A stretch of DNA of 39,753 bases from assembly GCA_963594655.1 (NCBI GenBank), contig CAVBFD010000018.1, forward strand, positions 1-39,753, written 5' to 3'. Position 1 is the first letter of the stretch. Every line of letters begins with the position of its first letter. Positions 1 through 7,297 of the stretch are shown here, piece by piece. The DNA is from Colivivens sp963594655 (GTDB lineage: Bacteria > Bacteroidota > Bacteroidia > Bacteroidales > Bacteroidaceae). The notes under the pieces were generated by a model. That model made no database searches. It was not told the origin of the DNA and saw only the letters and a program-made list of their open reading frames with translations. A program made the translations under genes and the position numbers.

Positions 1-86
1 AAGTCCAGTATCAAGGGCTTTGACACCTCCTGCCCGAATATTCTCTTGAAGCCGAGATCTGTAAAAGGGTTGATGTATCTTGACAT
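1..86 (-). CDS. Rpn-type PD-(D/E)XK nuclease/transposase-like protein, N-terminal fragment
   Basis: Only the first 28 codons are inside the window; the gene runs off the left edge. The minus-strand reading starts at ATG 86-84 and gives MSRYINPFTDLGFKRIFGQE and a few more residues. The N-terminal pattern (Y-x-NP-x-x-D-x-x-FK-x-IFG) is typical of the Rpn / PD-(D/E)XK nuclease family transposase-like proteins that occur in many copies in Bacteroidota. Members have been linked to RecA-independent recombination in E. coli (RpnA). The catalytic part is not visible here, so activity cannot be judged. A good Bacteroidota promoter (109-139) lies just upstream and supports the start. The family call rests on the N-terminal motif alone. 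Confidence 0.72.
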   Translation of the reverse strand, partial: MSRYINPFTDLGFKRIFGQEVSKPLILD

Positions 87-108
87 ATTCCACTTTTTTT
101 TGTTGCTG

Positions 109-139
109 GCAAAGTTACTAAGTTTTTCCCATTCCGCAA
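109..139 (-). promoter_or_regulatory. Promoter of the Rpn-type gene
   Basis: Read on the minus strand, TAACTTTGC (117-109) matches the -7 element TAnnTTTG, and TTG (139-137) lies 19 bp upstream as the -33 element. Transcription would start near position 103, about 17 nt before the ATG at 86. Confidence 0.6.
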
Positions 140-162
140 GTAGACTCCGTGTTTTTTTTTAT

Positions 163-219
163 GGGCAGCCTGCCCAGAGCTGAGTGCTTTCTTGGCTTTC
201 AGCCCGAGGTTTCACTCGG
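163..219. repeat. Cluster of three small hairpins in the spacer 87-359
   Basis: Three perfect inverted repeats follow one another: GGGCA/TGCCC (163-175, 3-nt loop), GGCT/AGCC (194-204, 3-nt loop) and CCGAG/CTCGG (204-219, 6-nt loop). They lie between divergent genes (Rpn-type and AAA/PD-(D/E)XK). A run of nine or ten T precedes the first hairpin. The arrangement resembles REP-like intergenic repeats or a remnant mobile-element end, but I cannot match it to a named element. Confidence 0.5.
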
Positions 220-262
220 CGTGCCATCCGTGGTTACTGAATTGTTACGATACACTGTCTTG

Positions 263-284
263 CCAACTCGAAAAGCGGAAGAAC
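263..284 (+). repeat. 22-bp repeat, left copy (inverted copy at 39530-39551)
   Basis: The stretch beginning CCAACTCGAAAAGCGG and ending AAGAAC is found again, exactly and in opposite orientation, at 39530-39551. This copy lies about 75 bp upstream of the first AAA/PD-(D/E)XK gene; the other lies 15 bp downstream of the second. A 22-bp exact match is very unlikely by chance in 40 kb. Confidence 0.8.
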
Positions 285-303
285 CATTTTCTTTTCCGAC
301 TCC

Positions 304-336
304 TTTGGTGGAACCGGGAATTTATAGTAACTTTGC
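304..336 (+). promoter_or_regulatory. Promoter of the first AAA/PD-(D/E)XK gene
   Basis: TTTG at 304-307, a 20-bp spacer, then TAACTTTGC at 328-336 fit the Bacteroidota -33/-7 consensus. Transcription would begin near 342, giving a leader of about 18 nt before ATG 360. This argues against a longer protein starting at 192. The 23 bp ending in the -7 box (CCGGGAA...GTAACTTTGC) match 18 of 23 positions with the promoter of the second copy at 37900-37922. Confidence 0.7.
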
Positions 337-359
337 GCATACGAATAAATTATCGTGGT

Positions 360-1922
360 ATGGCAAGAAAATTATACCCTATAGGAATTCAGACATTCGA
401 GGAAATCCGAAGGCTCGACAACCTCTATGTGGACAAGACGGAATACGTCTATCATATGACACATACGGACGGAAAGTATTTCTTTCTGAGCCGCCCGAGG
501 CGGTTCGGTAAGTCGCTGCTTGTGTCTACCTTTCACAGTTACTTTGAGGGACGGAAAGATTTGTTCGAGGGACTTGCCATAGAGGCGTTGGAGACAGAAT
601 GGGAGGCGTACCCTGTGCTGCACTTCGACATGAGCAGGGGCAAGCACATGGACAAGGAAGGGCTGAACAGGTATCTGCTTGACATCCTCGAGAAGCAGGA
701 ACGTGTATATGGCATCAGCAGCGACAAGCCGTATGTCAACATCCGCTTTACCGACCTTATGGAGACTGTGTACCGTAAGACAGGAAAGCAGGTGGTTGTG
801 CTTATCGACGAGTACGACGCTCCGCTTCTGGACGTGGTGCATGAGGACACGTTGCTTCCGCAGCTCCGCGACACGATGCGTAACTTCTACAGTCCTTTGA
901 AGGCAGCCGAGCCGATGTTGCGCTTCGTGTTCATGACAGGAATCACGAAGTTCTCGCAACTGAGTATTTTCAGTGAGCTGAACAACATCGTGAATATCTC
1001 AATGGATGATGAATATGCAGGTATTTGTGGAATCACTGAAGAAGAACTTTTGGGTCAAATGCAGGAAGACATAGAGATGCTTTCCAAGTCTCTTGACTTG
1101 TCTGTGGATATGACCGTAGCCAAACTCAAGGAATATTATGACGGTTATCACTTCTCAAAGGCTTCACCGGACATCTTCAATCCATTCAGTCTGCTCAACT
1201 GCTTCGCCAAACGTGAGTTGGGAAGCTATTGGTTCGCTTCAGGCACACCGACCTATCTCATCAATATGATGCGTAAGTTCGACACACTTCCTACAGACAT
1301 CGTGCGTGTGGAGGCGGAAGAGAGTGAGTTTGACGCACCTACAGAGGGCTTGACAACCATCATGCCGTTGCTTTACCAGAGCGGCTACATCACCATCAAG
1401 GATTATAACCGTGACTACAACTACTATACTCTCGATTTGCCCAACAAGGAGGTGAAGGTTGGCTTGATGAAGGCTCTCATCCCATCGTATGTCACCCCAA
1501 ATACGCTTGCCGCCACGACTACGGCGCGACGCATCGCCCAGGCAATCGACAAGCGTGATATGGACGAGGCCCTGCAGCTCCTGCAGGACTTTCTTGCCAC
1601 CGTGCCTTACTGCAATGTCACGAACCACGAGGGACACTACCAGCAGATGCTATTCATCATCTTCAGTCTCCTCACCGCCTATCTGGTGGATGTAGAGGTT
1701 CATACCCCTAACGGCAGGGTAGACATTGTGCTGCTCACCAAGACTGACCTTTATGTCATCGAGCTGAAACTGAACAAGAGCGCGCAAGCTGCGATGCGGC
1801 AAATCAACCTGAAGAACTATGCCCGGCGTTTCGCCCTCTCGGACAAACCGATAACCAAGGTGGGAGTCAACTTCGACTCTGCCAAAGGCAATATCGAAGA
1901 CTGGGTGATTGAGAAGGGATGA
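360..1922 (+). CDS. AAA-ATPase-like protein with C-terminal PD-(D/E)XK nuclease domain (DUF1703 type), copy 1
   Basis: 520 residues. An N-terminal P-loop domain holds a Walker A-like motif RPRRFGKSLL (K51) and a Walker B-like motif VVVLIDEYDAP (D150, E151). A C-terminal PD-(D/E)XK-type core shows GRVDIV (D455), then VIELKL (E468, K470) and a later Q481. This is the AAA-ATPase_like plus PDDEXK_9 architecture that is multi-copy in Bacteroidota; its physiological role is not established, though it is often discussed with mobile or conflict-related genes. The start at ATG 360 is chosen because the paralog at 37947 begins at the same residue and a promoter ends at 336; an upstream in-frame ATG (192) would put the promoter inside the gene. 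All motif residues look intact, so it is probably functional. The SDR gene follows after 42 bp and may be co-transcribed. Confidence 0.88.
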   Translation: MARKLYPIGIQTFEEIRRLDNLYVDKTEYVYHMTHTDGKYFFLSRPRRFGKSLLVSTFHSYFEGRKDLFEGLAIEALETEWEAYPVLHFDMSRGKHMDKEGLNRYLLDILEKQERVYGISSDKPYVNIRFTDLMETVYRKTGKQVVVLIDEYDAPLLDVVHEDTLLPQLRDTMRNFYSPLKAAEPMLRFVFMTGITKFSQLSIFSELNNIVNISMDDEYAGICGITEEELLGQMQEDIEMLSKSLDLSVDMTVAKLKEYYDGYHFSKASPDIFNPFSLLNCFAKRELGSYWFASGTPTYLINMMRKFDTLPTDIVRVEAEESEFDAPTEGLTTIMPLLYQSGYITIKDYNRDYNYYTLDLPNKEVKVGLMKALIPSYVTPNTLAATTTARRIAQAIDKRDMDEALQLLQDFLATVPYCNVTNHEGHYQQMLFIIFSLLTAYLVDVEVHTPNGRVDIVLLTKTDLYVIELKLNKSAQAAMRQINLKNYARRFALSDKPITKVGVNFDSAKGNIEDWVIEKG

Positions 1923-1964
1923 ATCTAAAATCAAAGGACGAATAGATGCAATAATAAATATATC

Positions 1965-2723
1965 ATGAACAAAACGGTATTGATAACAGGGGCGACAAGC
2001 GGTATTGGACTGGCTTGCGCCCAGAAGTTCGCTGAGAATGGCGACAGGCTGATTCTCACCGGTAGGAATGAACAACGTCTGGCGGAGATTCAGAAGGAAC
2101 TCGCGGCTAAAGGCACAGAGGTGATGGTGCTTGCCTTCGATGTGAGGGACAGGGAGGCTGCAATGAAGAGTGTGGAGAGTTTGCCTGAACAATGGAAGGA
2201 GATTGACGTGCTGGTCAACAACGCAGGACTAGCACTCGGACTCGAACCTGAGTACAAGGGGTGTATGGATGATTGGGAGACGATGATTGACACCAATATC
2301 AAGGGACTTCTGACCATGACACGGCTTGTCGTCCCCGGTATGGTGGATCGTAACCGTGGACACGTCATCAACGTGGGTTCTGTGGCAGGTGACGCGGCTT
2401 ATGCAGGAGGCAACGTGTACTGTGCCACAAAGGCGGCGGTCAAGGCTTTGACGGACGGCTTGCGAATTGATGTGGCTGACACCGCAGTCAGAGTGACTAA
2501 CCTGAAACCGGGACTGGTGGAGACAAATTTCAGTGTCACCCGTTTCCATGGTGACACTGAAAGGGCTGCCAATGTCTATAAGGGTGTGAAGCCTCTGACA
2601 GGCGATGACATTGCCGACGTGGCTGTGTACGCAGCCAATGCCCCGGAGCATGTGCAGATTGCTGAAGTGCTTATTCTGGCAACGCACCAGGCCAACGGCA
2701 GTTATGTGGTGAGGGCGAGGTAG
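1965..2723 (+). CDS. NADP-dependent short-chain dehydrogenase, YdfG-like
   Basis: 252 residues with the classical SDR signature: nucleotide-binding TGATSGIG near residues 7-14, NNAG near residue 86, the catalytic Ser in NVGSVAG and the YCATK (YxxxK) catalytic pair in the middle. An Arg at the end of beta-2 (TGRN) suggests NADP(H). Closest by eye to the YdfG group, which oxidises or reduces 3-hydroxy acids such as serine, allo-threonine and malonic semialdehyde. The exact substrate cannot be read from sequence. No separate -7 box is visible in the 42-bp gap after the AAA/PD-(D/E)XK gene. It ends 2 bp before the convergent peptide transporter gene. Confidence 0.85.
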   Translation: MNKTVLITGATSGIGLACAQKFAENGDRLILTGRNEQRLAEIQKELAAKGTEVMVLAFDVRDREAAMKSVESLPEQWKEIDVLVNNAGLALGLEPEYKGCMDDWETMIDTNIKGLLTMTRLVVPGMVDRNRGHVINVGSVAGDAAYAGGNVYCATKAAVKALTDGLRIDVADTAVRVTNLKPGLVETNFSVTRFHGDTERAANVYKGVKPLTGDDIADVAVYAANAPEHVQIAEVLILATHQANGSYVVRAR

Positions 2724-2725
2724 GA

Positions 2726-4264
2726 TTACTCCTCCGCCTTCATCAGGCGGTTGAGCCAAGGACTGATGACAAGAAGTATGACACCGGCTACTCCCGACAT
2801 CCCCACGAAGAGGATGAAGAAGTCGTAGAGACTGGTGATTTGCCATCCCAGGAGGGATGAGGTCTTGACAATCTCTCCTGTGGTCTCGTCGAACTCCGGC
2901 ATCAGACTGCTCAGTGTTCCCGCCAGTTTGTTGGCTGCGGCGTTACTGAGATACCACACTCCCATGAGCAGACTTGACAGCCGTACCGGGGAGAGCTTGG
3001 TGACCATGGACAGTCCGATAGGGGAGAGGCTCAGTTCTCCACAGGTGTGGATGAAATAGAGGGACACGAGCCAGAAAATGCTGATTTTGGTGGTGGAGTC
3101 CACTCCATGCACTCCGATGGCGATGACTCCATAGCCGACGCTCAGGAGCAGCAGACCGATAGCCTGTTTGGCCGGTGACGAAGGCTCCATCCTGCGTTTG
3201 TCGAGCCATGTCCACAGTGCGGCGAACACAGGGGCAAGGACTACCACGAACAGGGCGTTGAACGACTGTGCCCAGGCTGTAGGCATGGTCCATCCCCAGA
3301 ACTCACGGTTCACATTGCGGTCGGTGAACAGTGTGAGTGACGCTCCCGCCTGTTCGTACGCACTCCAGAAGAAGATGACGAAGAAGGCGATAATGTAAAT
3401 CACAATGATGTGACGGCGTTCGACGCGTGTGAGCGACTTGTCGATGATGATGTACAGGGGCATCATGACACACGCGGAGAGGATGGCTCCCTGGATTATG
3501 TCGTCGGTGGCGTAGGCGATGGCGGCTCCAAGGATAAGGAAGCCTACGGAACACATGATAGCTTGCATGAGGGACGACTTCTTTATGGCATCGCCACCCA
3601 TGGCCTTCACCTCGGCTTTCTTTTCGCGTACAGGAGGGATGCCCACCTGTCTGCCGTCAGGAGTGACCAGCAACCTGTTCTTGAGAGTCGCGAAGACGAC
3701 GAGGGAGAGGAGTATGGCTACCGACGAGGCGAGGAAGCCCCACTTGTAGTCTATCTCAGCCAACCAGCCGCATACAAGTGGCGCGAAGAACGCTCCTATG
3801 TTGATTCCCATGTAGAAGATGGTGAACGCTCCGTCCCTGCGCTTGTCGTCCTTGTCGTAGAGGTCGCCCACCATAGTGCTGATGTTGGGCTTGAAGAATC
3901 CGTTTCCACAGATGATGAGTGCCAGTGCCACGAACATGAGCGCCACACTCAGGTTCACCTCACTTGCCAGACTTGCGCTGAGGAACATCATGAACTGACC
4001 GGCTGCCATCAGTATCTGTCCCACAAATATCGAACGGCGGTTGCCCCAGTAGCGGTCGGATATGATGCCGCCGATGAGTGGGGTGAGGTACACGAGTCCC
4101 GTGTAACTGCCGTAAATCTGGTTTGCCAGCGCATCGTTCATCATCAGGATTTTTGTCATGTAGAGGATGAAGATAGCGCGCATGCCGAAGTAGCTGAAAC
4201 GCTCAGCCATCTCGGTAGAGAACAGCAGGTAAAGTCCTGCCGGATGATTTGATTTCTTTGCCAT
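2726..4264 (-). CDS. POT/PTR-family proton-coupled di/tripeptide transporter, canonical type
   Basis: 512 residues, strongly hydrophobic with repeated membrane segments, as in POT (PTR2, SLC15-like) symporters. The TM1 motif ExxERF is intact in TEMAERFSYFG (E18, E21, R22), and the family pattern FKPNISTMVGDLY is present about a quarter of the way in. POT proteins import di- and tripeptides with protons across the inner membrane. It is the last gene of the run that begins with aspS, 44 bp behind a second POT gene and three genes after a dipeptidyl peptidase, which fits uptake of the peptidase products. Codon use and length are normal; no defect seen. Confidence 0.9.
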   Translation of the reverse strand: MAKKSNHPAGLYLLFSTEMAERFSYFGMRAIFILYMTKILMMNDALANQIYGSYTGLVYLTPLIGGIISDRYWGNRRSIFVGQILMAAGQFMMFLSASLASEVNLSVALMFVALALIICGNGFFKPNISTMVGDLYDKDDKRRDGAFTIFYMGINIGAFFAPLVCGWLAEIDYKWGFLASSVAILLSLVVFATLKNRLLVTPDGRQVGIPPVREKKAEVKAMGGDAIKKSSLMQAIMCSVGFLILGAAIAYATDDIIQGAILSACVMMPLYIIIDKSLTRVERRHIIVIYIIAFFVIFFWSAYEQAGASLTLFTDRNVNREFWGWTMPTAWAQSFNALFVVVLAPVFAALWTWLDKRRMEPSSPAKQAIGLLLLSVGYGVIAIGVHGVDSTTKISIFWLVSLYFIHTCGELSLSPIGLSMVTKLSPVRLSSLLMGVWYLSNAAANKLAGTLSSLMPEFDETTGEIVKTSSLLGWQITSLYDFFILFVGMSGVAGVILLVISPWLNRLMKAEE

Positions 4265-4308
4265 TGCTTGTATTTCGTGTTTTTAGTGTGTTGCGTGAAG
4301 TTCGCCGC

Positions 4309-5862
4309 CTATGCTGTCATCTGCTTGAGTTTCTTCAGCAGAGCGAACATGACTACGGCGCTGACAAGACAGAGCGCGATGAGTATTCCCCAGTTGTACA
4401 TCAACGGAATCTTGTCCCACAGTTTTGACGGTATGGAACTGAGGTAGTTGCCTATGGCTGTAGCCACGAACCAACCGCCCATCATCAGTCCCTTGTATTT
4501 GGGCGGCGCCACCTTCGACACGAAGGAGATGCCCATAGGTGAGAGCAGAAGCTCGGCGATGGTGAGGGTGAAGTATGTGGATATGAGCCATGACGGTGAC
4601 AGTACGCTCTGCGTCTGGTCCTTGCCCAAGTCCATCGGTGAGATGAGTCCTGTGGATGCCATGGTGATGACTCCAAACCCGAGGGCGGCTATCACCATAC
4701 CCCAGGCGATGCGTGTCGGCGCACTCACTTCCTTGCCTTTACTCCTCAGCATCCCGAAGAAAGCCATACTGAACGGTGTCAGTGCTACCACGAAGAAGGG
4801 ATTGAACTGCTGGAAGTCGGACGGCTGCGCCATGGTGCGGTCGTCCATCCCCTGATAGAGGACAACCGCCCCGGCCCAGAGTGCGAGTGTGCATACGAGA
4901 CTGATGACCCGGGCGTTCTTCTTCTTGGCTTGGAAGACGGAGAAACAGGTGTATACAGATATTGCTATAAGTGCCAGACTGAAGATGTTGAACCCTATGC
5001 GAAGTGGACCTGTGACCGTGAGGTCAGTGTACTTCTTGGCGAAGAATGTCAGTGCCGCTCCGTTCTGGTGGAACGCCATCCAGAAGAAGATGACTACGGC
5101 AAACACGAGCAGCAGGGCGGTAATCCTGTCCCTCGTCTGCTTGGGTGTCAGTTCCTCTATCGCCACATTACTCTTTTCCGCCTGTCGGAGTGTCACGTCA
5201 GCGTGCTTGAACCAACCGCGGCATGAGTAGTAGATGACGGCGGAGAGAATGAGTGACACACACGCCACCCCGAAGCAGAGTCCGTAACCGGAGTAGAGTG
5301 CCTCGAGATACTCAGGACTGTTGTTGCCGGCGTCGTACACGAACCCGTATTCAGCCAGATGCATGTTGGTGATCCACTTCGCCATAGACGGAGCGAACAT
5401 AGCCCCTATGTTGATTGCCATGTAGAAAAGGCTGAAGGCGGAGTCGCGCTTGGAGGCGTACTGGGGACTGTCGTACAGGTTGCCCACGAGAACCTGCAGG
5501 TTGCCCTTGAACAGTCCTGTTCCGAGCGACACACCAAGCAGTCCGAGGTACATCGCCAGTTCTCCTGTGGTGTCCGCCCCGGTAGGTATGGCTAGACCCA
5601 GATAACCGAGGAACATGACAATGAAGCCGAGGGTGACACATCTGCCGTACCCGATCTTGTCGGCAAGCATACCCCCGAAAAACGGAGAGAAATACACTAC
5701 CGCTAAGAAGATGGCGTAAACGTCTCCGGCCTGGGCTTCGTCCCACCCGAATTTCGCCTGCATGAACAGGGTGAAGATGGCAAGCATCGTGTAGTAACCG
5801 AAACGTTCACCAGTGTTTGCCAATGACAGGGCATACAGTCCCTTGGGTTGATTCTCAAACAT
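4309..5862 (-). CDS. POT/PTR-family peptide transporter, divergent TM1 motif
   Basis: 517 residues, POT family: GLYALSLANTGERFGYY at the N-terminus, GLFKGNLQVLVGNLYD in the first half, many membrane segments. Aligning TM1 with the neighbouring POT protein shows that the first Glu of ExxER is replaced by Asn (N16), while E19 and R20 are kept. In characterised POT proteins the ExxER cluster takes part in proton coupling, so this paralog may couple differently or prefer other peptides. It starts 15 bp after the MFS gene and ends 44 bp before the canonical POT gene, so the three are probably translated from one mRNA. Confidence 0.88.
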   Translation of the reverse strand: MFENQPKGLYALSLANTGERFGYYTMLAIFTLFMQAKFGWDEAQAGDVYAIFLAVVYFSPFFGGMLADKIGYGRCVTLGFIVMFLGYLGLAIPTGADTTGELAMYLGLLGVSLGTGLFKGNLQVLVGNLYDSPQYASKRDSAFSLFYMAINIGAMFAPSMAKWITNMHLAEYGFVYDAGNNSPEYLEALYSGYGLCFGVACVSLILSAVIYYSCRGWFKHADVTLRQAEKSNVAIEELTPKQTRDRITALLLVFAVVIFFWMAFHQNGAALTFFAKKYTDLTVTGPLRIGFNIFSLALIAISVYTCFSVFQAKKKNARVISLVCTLALWAGAVVLYQGMDDRTMAQPSDFQQFNPFFVVALTPFSMAFFGMLRSKGKEVSAPTRIAWGMVIAALGFGVITMASTGLISPMDLGKDQTQSVLSPSWLISTYFTLTIAELLLSPMGISFVSKVAPPKYKGLMMGGWFVATAIGNYLSSIPSKLWDKIPLMYNWGILIALCLVSAVVMFALLKKLKQMTA

Positions 5863-5877
5863 GTACGACTGTTTTTA

Positions 5878-7248
5878 TTACTTCTTTATGTTGGCTTTCT
5901 GCAATCCGTAGCCCTTCTTCTTGTCGCTGTCCAGAAGTATCAGCGATATGATTATGGCGATGACACCGAAGGCTGCGAAGATGGACATTGTGGCGGTGTA
6001 GTCTATCACCCCGTCTGCCGCGGTGTTCGCCTGGTTTACCTTGCCGATGAGGATTGGTACAAGTGACAGACCGATATTCTGTATGAAGAAGATGACGGCA
6101 TAGGCTGTTCCAAGCAATTGCATCGGTATGATTTTAGGCACTGAAGGCCACATGGCGGACGGAACGAGACCGAAGGCGACGCCAAGCACTACCATCATGG
6201 CGATGGCTACAGCCACTGAGGTGATTGACGGGATGGCGAACACCACATGTACGATGGTGAGCAGTACCGAACCGATGACCATGAGGGTGGCTCCCTTTCC
6301 AATCCTGTCATAGAGATAACCGAAGAGTGGGGTGAGGATGATGGTTCCGTAGGGGAGCATGGACGGTATGCTTCCTGCTATGTCCTCTTCAACTCCGTAC
6401 TTGATGACCATGAGTTTCGTGGCGAACTTGAGGAAGGGGAACACACCTGCGTAGAACATGAGGCACAGCAGGGTGATGCACCAGAAGCCTTTGTTGGTGA
6501 AGAGCAGTCCGAGGTCCTTGAACCTGAAACCCTGCTCCGGCTCTTGTGCCGTAGCGGCAATGGCCTTGTCTTCCTTTATGTCCATGAAACAGTAGACGAT
6601 GAAGCTGACCATACCAATGCAAAGCAGGATGGCTCCCAGTCCCACAGACGCGTCCACTCCTCCTATCGCCTTGGCTACAGGCAGTGAGAAACTGAGGGCG
6701 GCGGCTGTACCGAAACGCGCCAAAGCCACCTGTGTACCCATCGCCAGTGCCAGTTCGTGGCCTGTGAACCACTTCACAAGTACCTTTGACACTGTGATAC
6801 CTGAAATCTCACATCCCACACCGTAGATGGCGAAGCCGAGACAGGCGTAGATGACCTGCATCTTGTAGCCGAAGAGTTCTCCCTCGAATTCATGGCCTAC
6901 AGCATACCATTTGATGACCGCACCGATAAACATGAGGGCGGTGGCCAACGTACCTGTACGCCGTATGCCGAACTTGTCGAGGATGATGCCTCCGAAGAAC
7001 AGCATGAGGAGGAACACGTTGAAGAATCCGTATGATCCGGAGAAGAACCCGTATTCGTCTGATGTCCATCCGAGTCCCAGACCTCCGTCTTCCTTGGCTG
7101 CGGTGAGCAGCGGTTCGAGGGGTGACATCACATCCGTGAAGAAGTATGCGAACATCATTGTGAACGAGACGATTACGAGGGCTGTCCACCTTGCGGCTAC
7201 AGAGTCGCTCAGTCTCTTTCTGACTTGTTGTGTGATTTTTTCAGTCAT
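5878..7248 (-). CDS. MFS transporter resembling the lysosomal dipeptide carrier MFSD1
   Basis: 456 residues, major facilitator superfamily. Motif A is visible as LDKFGIRRTG between TM2 and TM3. Several blocks resemble animal MFSD1 as I remember it: the GIG/GVG-CE segment before TM4, WFTGHELALAMGTQVALAR, VFPFLKF in TM7, and ALWP/AMWP followed by LLGTAYAVIFFIQNIGL in TM10-11. MFSD1 exports dipeptides from lysosomes as a uniporter. Here the gene follows a dipeptidyl peptidase (49 bp gap) and precedes two POT peptide transporters (15 bp gap), so dipeptide transport is a reasonable inference. The MFS assignment is firm; the substrate is inferred. Confidence 0.82.
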   Translation of the reverse strand: MTEKITQQVRKRLSDSVAARWTALVIVSFTMMFAYFFTDVMSPLEPLLTAAKEDGGLGLGWTSDEYGFFSGSYGFFNVFLLMLFFGGIILDKFGIRRTGTLATALMFIGAVIKWYAVGHEFEGELFGYKMQVIYACLGFAIYGVGCEISGITVSKVLVKWFTGHELALAMGTQVALARFGTAAALSFSLPVAKAIGGVDASVGLGAILLCIGMVSFIVYCFMDIKEDKAIAATAQEPEQGFRFKDLGLLFTNKGFWCITLLCLMFYAGVFPFLKFATKLMVIKYGVEEDIAGSIPSMLPYGTIILTPLFGYLYDRIGKGATLMVIGSVLLTIVHVVFAIPSITSVAVAIAMMVVLGVAFGLVPSAMWPSVPKIIPMQLLGTAYAVIFFIQNIGLSLVPILIGKVNQANTAADGVIDYTATMSIFAAFGVIAIIISLILLDSDKKKGYGLQKANIKK

Positions 7249-7297
7249 AGTGCTATTTTGTTTATTGTTTGTATTCGTGTTTCATTCCGCCAATCCT

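Noticed and set aside
192..359. Extension of the first AAA/PD-(D/E)XK protein by 56 residues to an upstream ATG
   Set aside because: The extra residues are unlike the paralog, and the promoter (304-336) and part of the repeat lie within that stretch.
3410..4252. 280-codon open frame on the plus strand
   Set aside because: It is antisense to the canonical POT transporter and its translation is low-complexity and rich in His, Glu and Asp with no domain; a product of codon bias.
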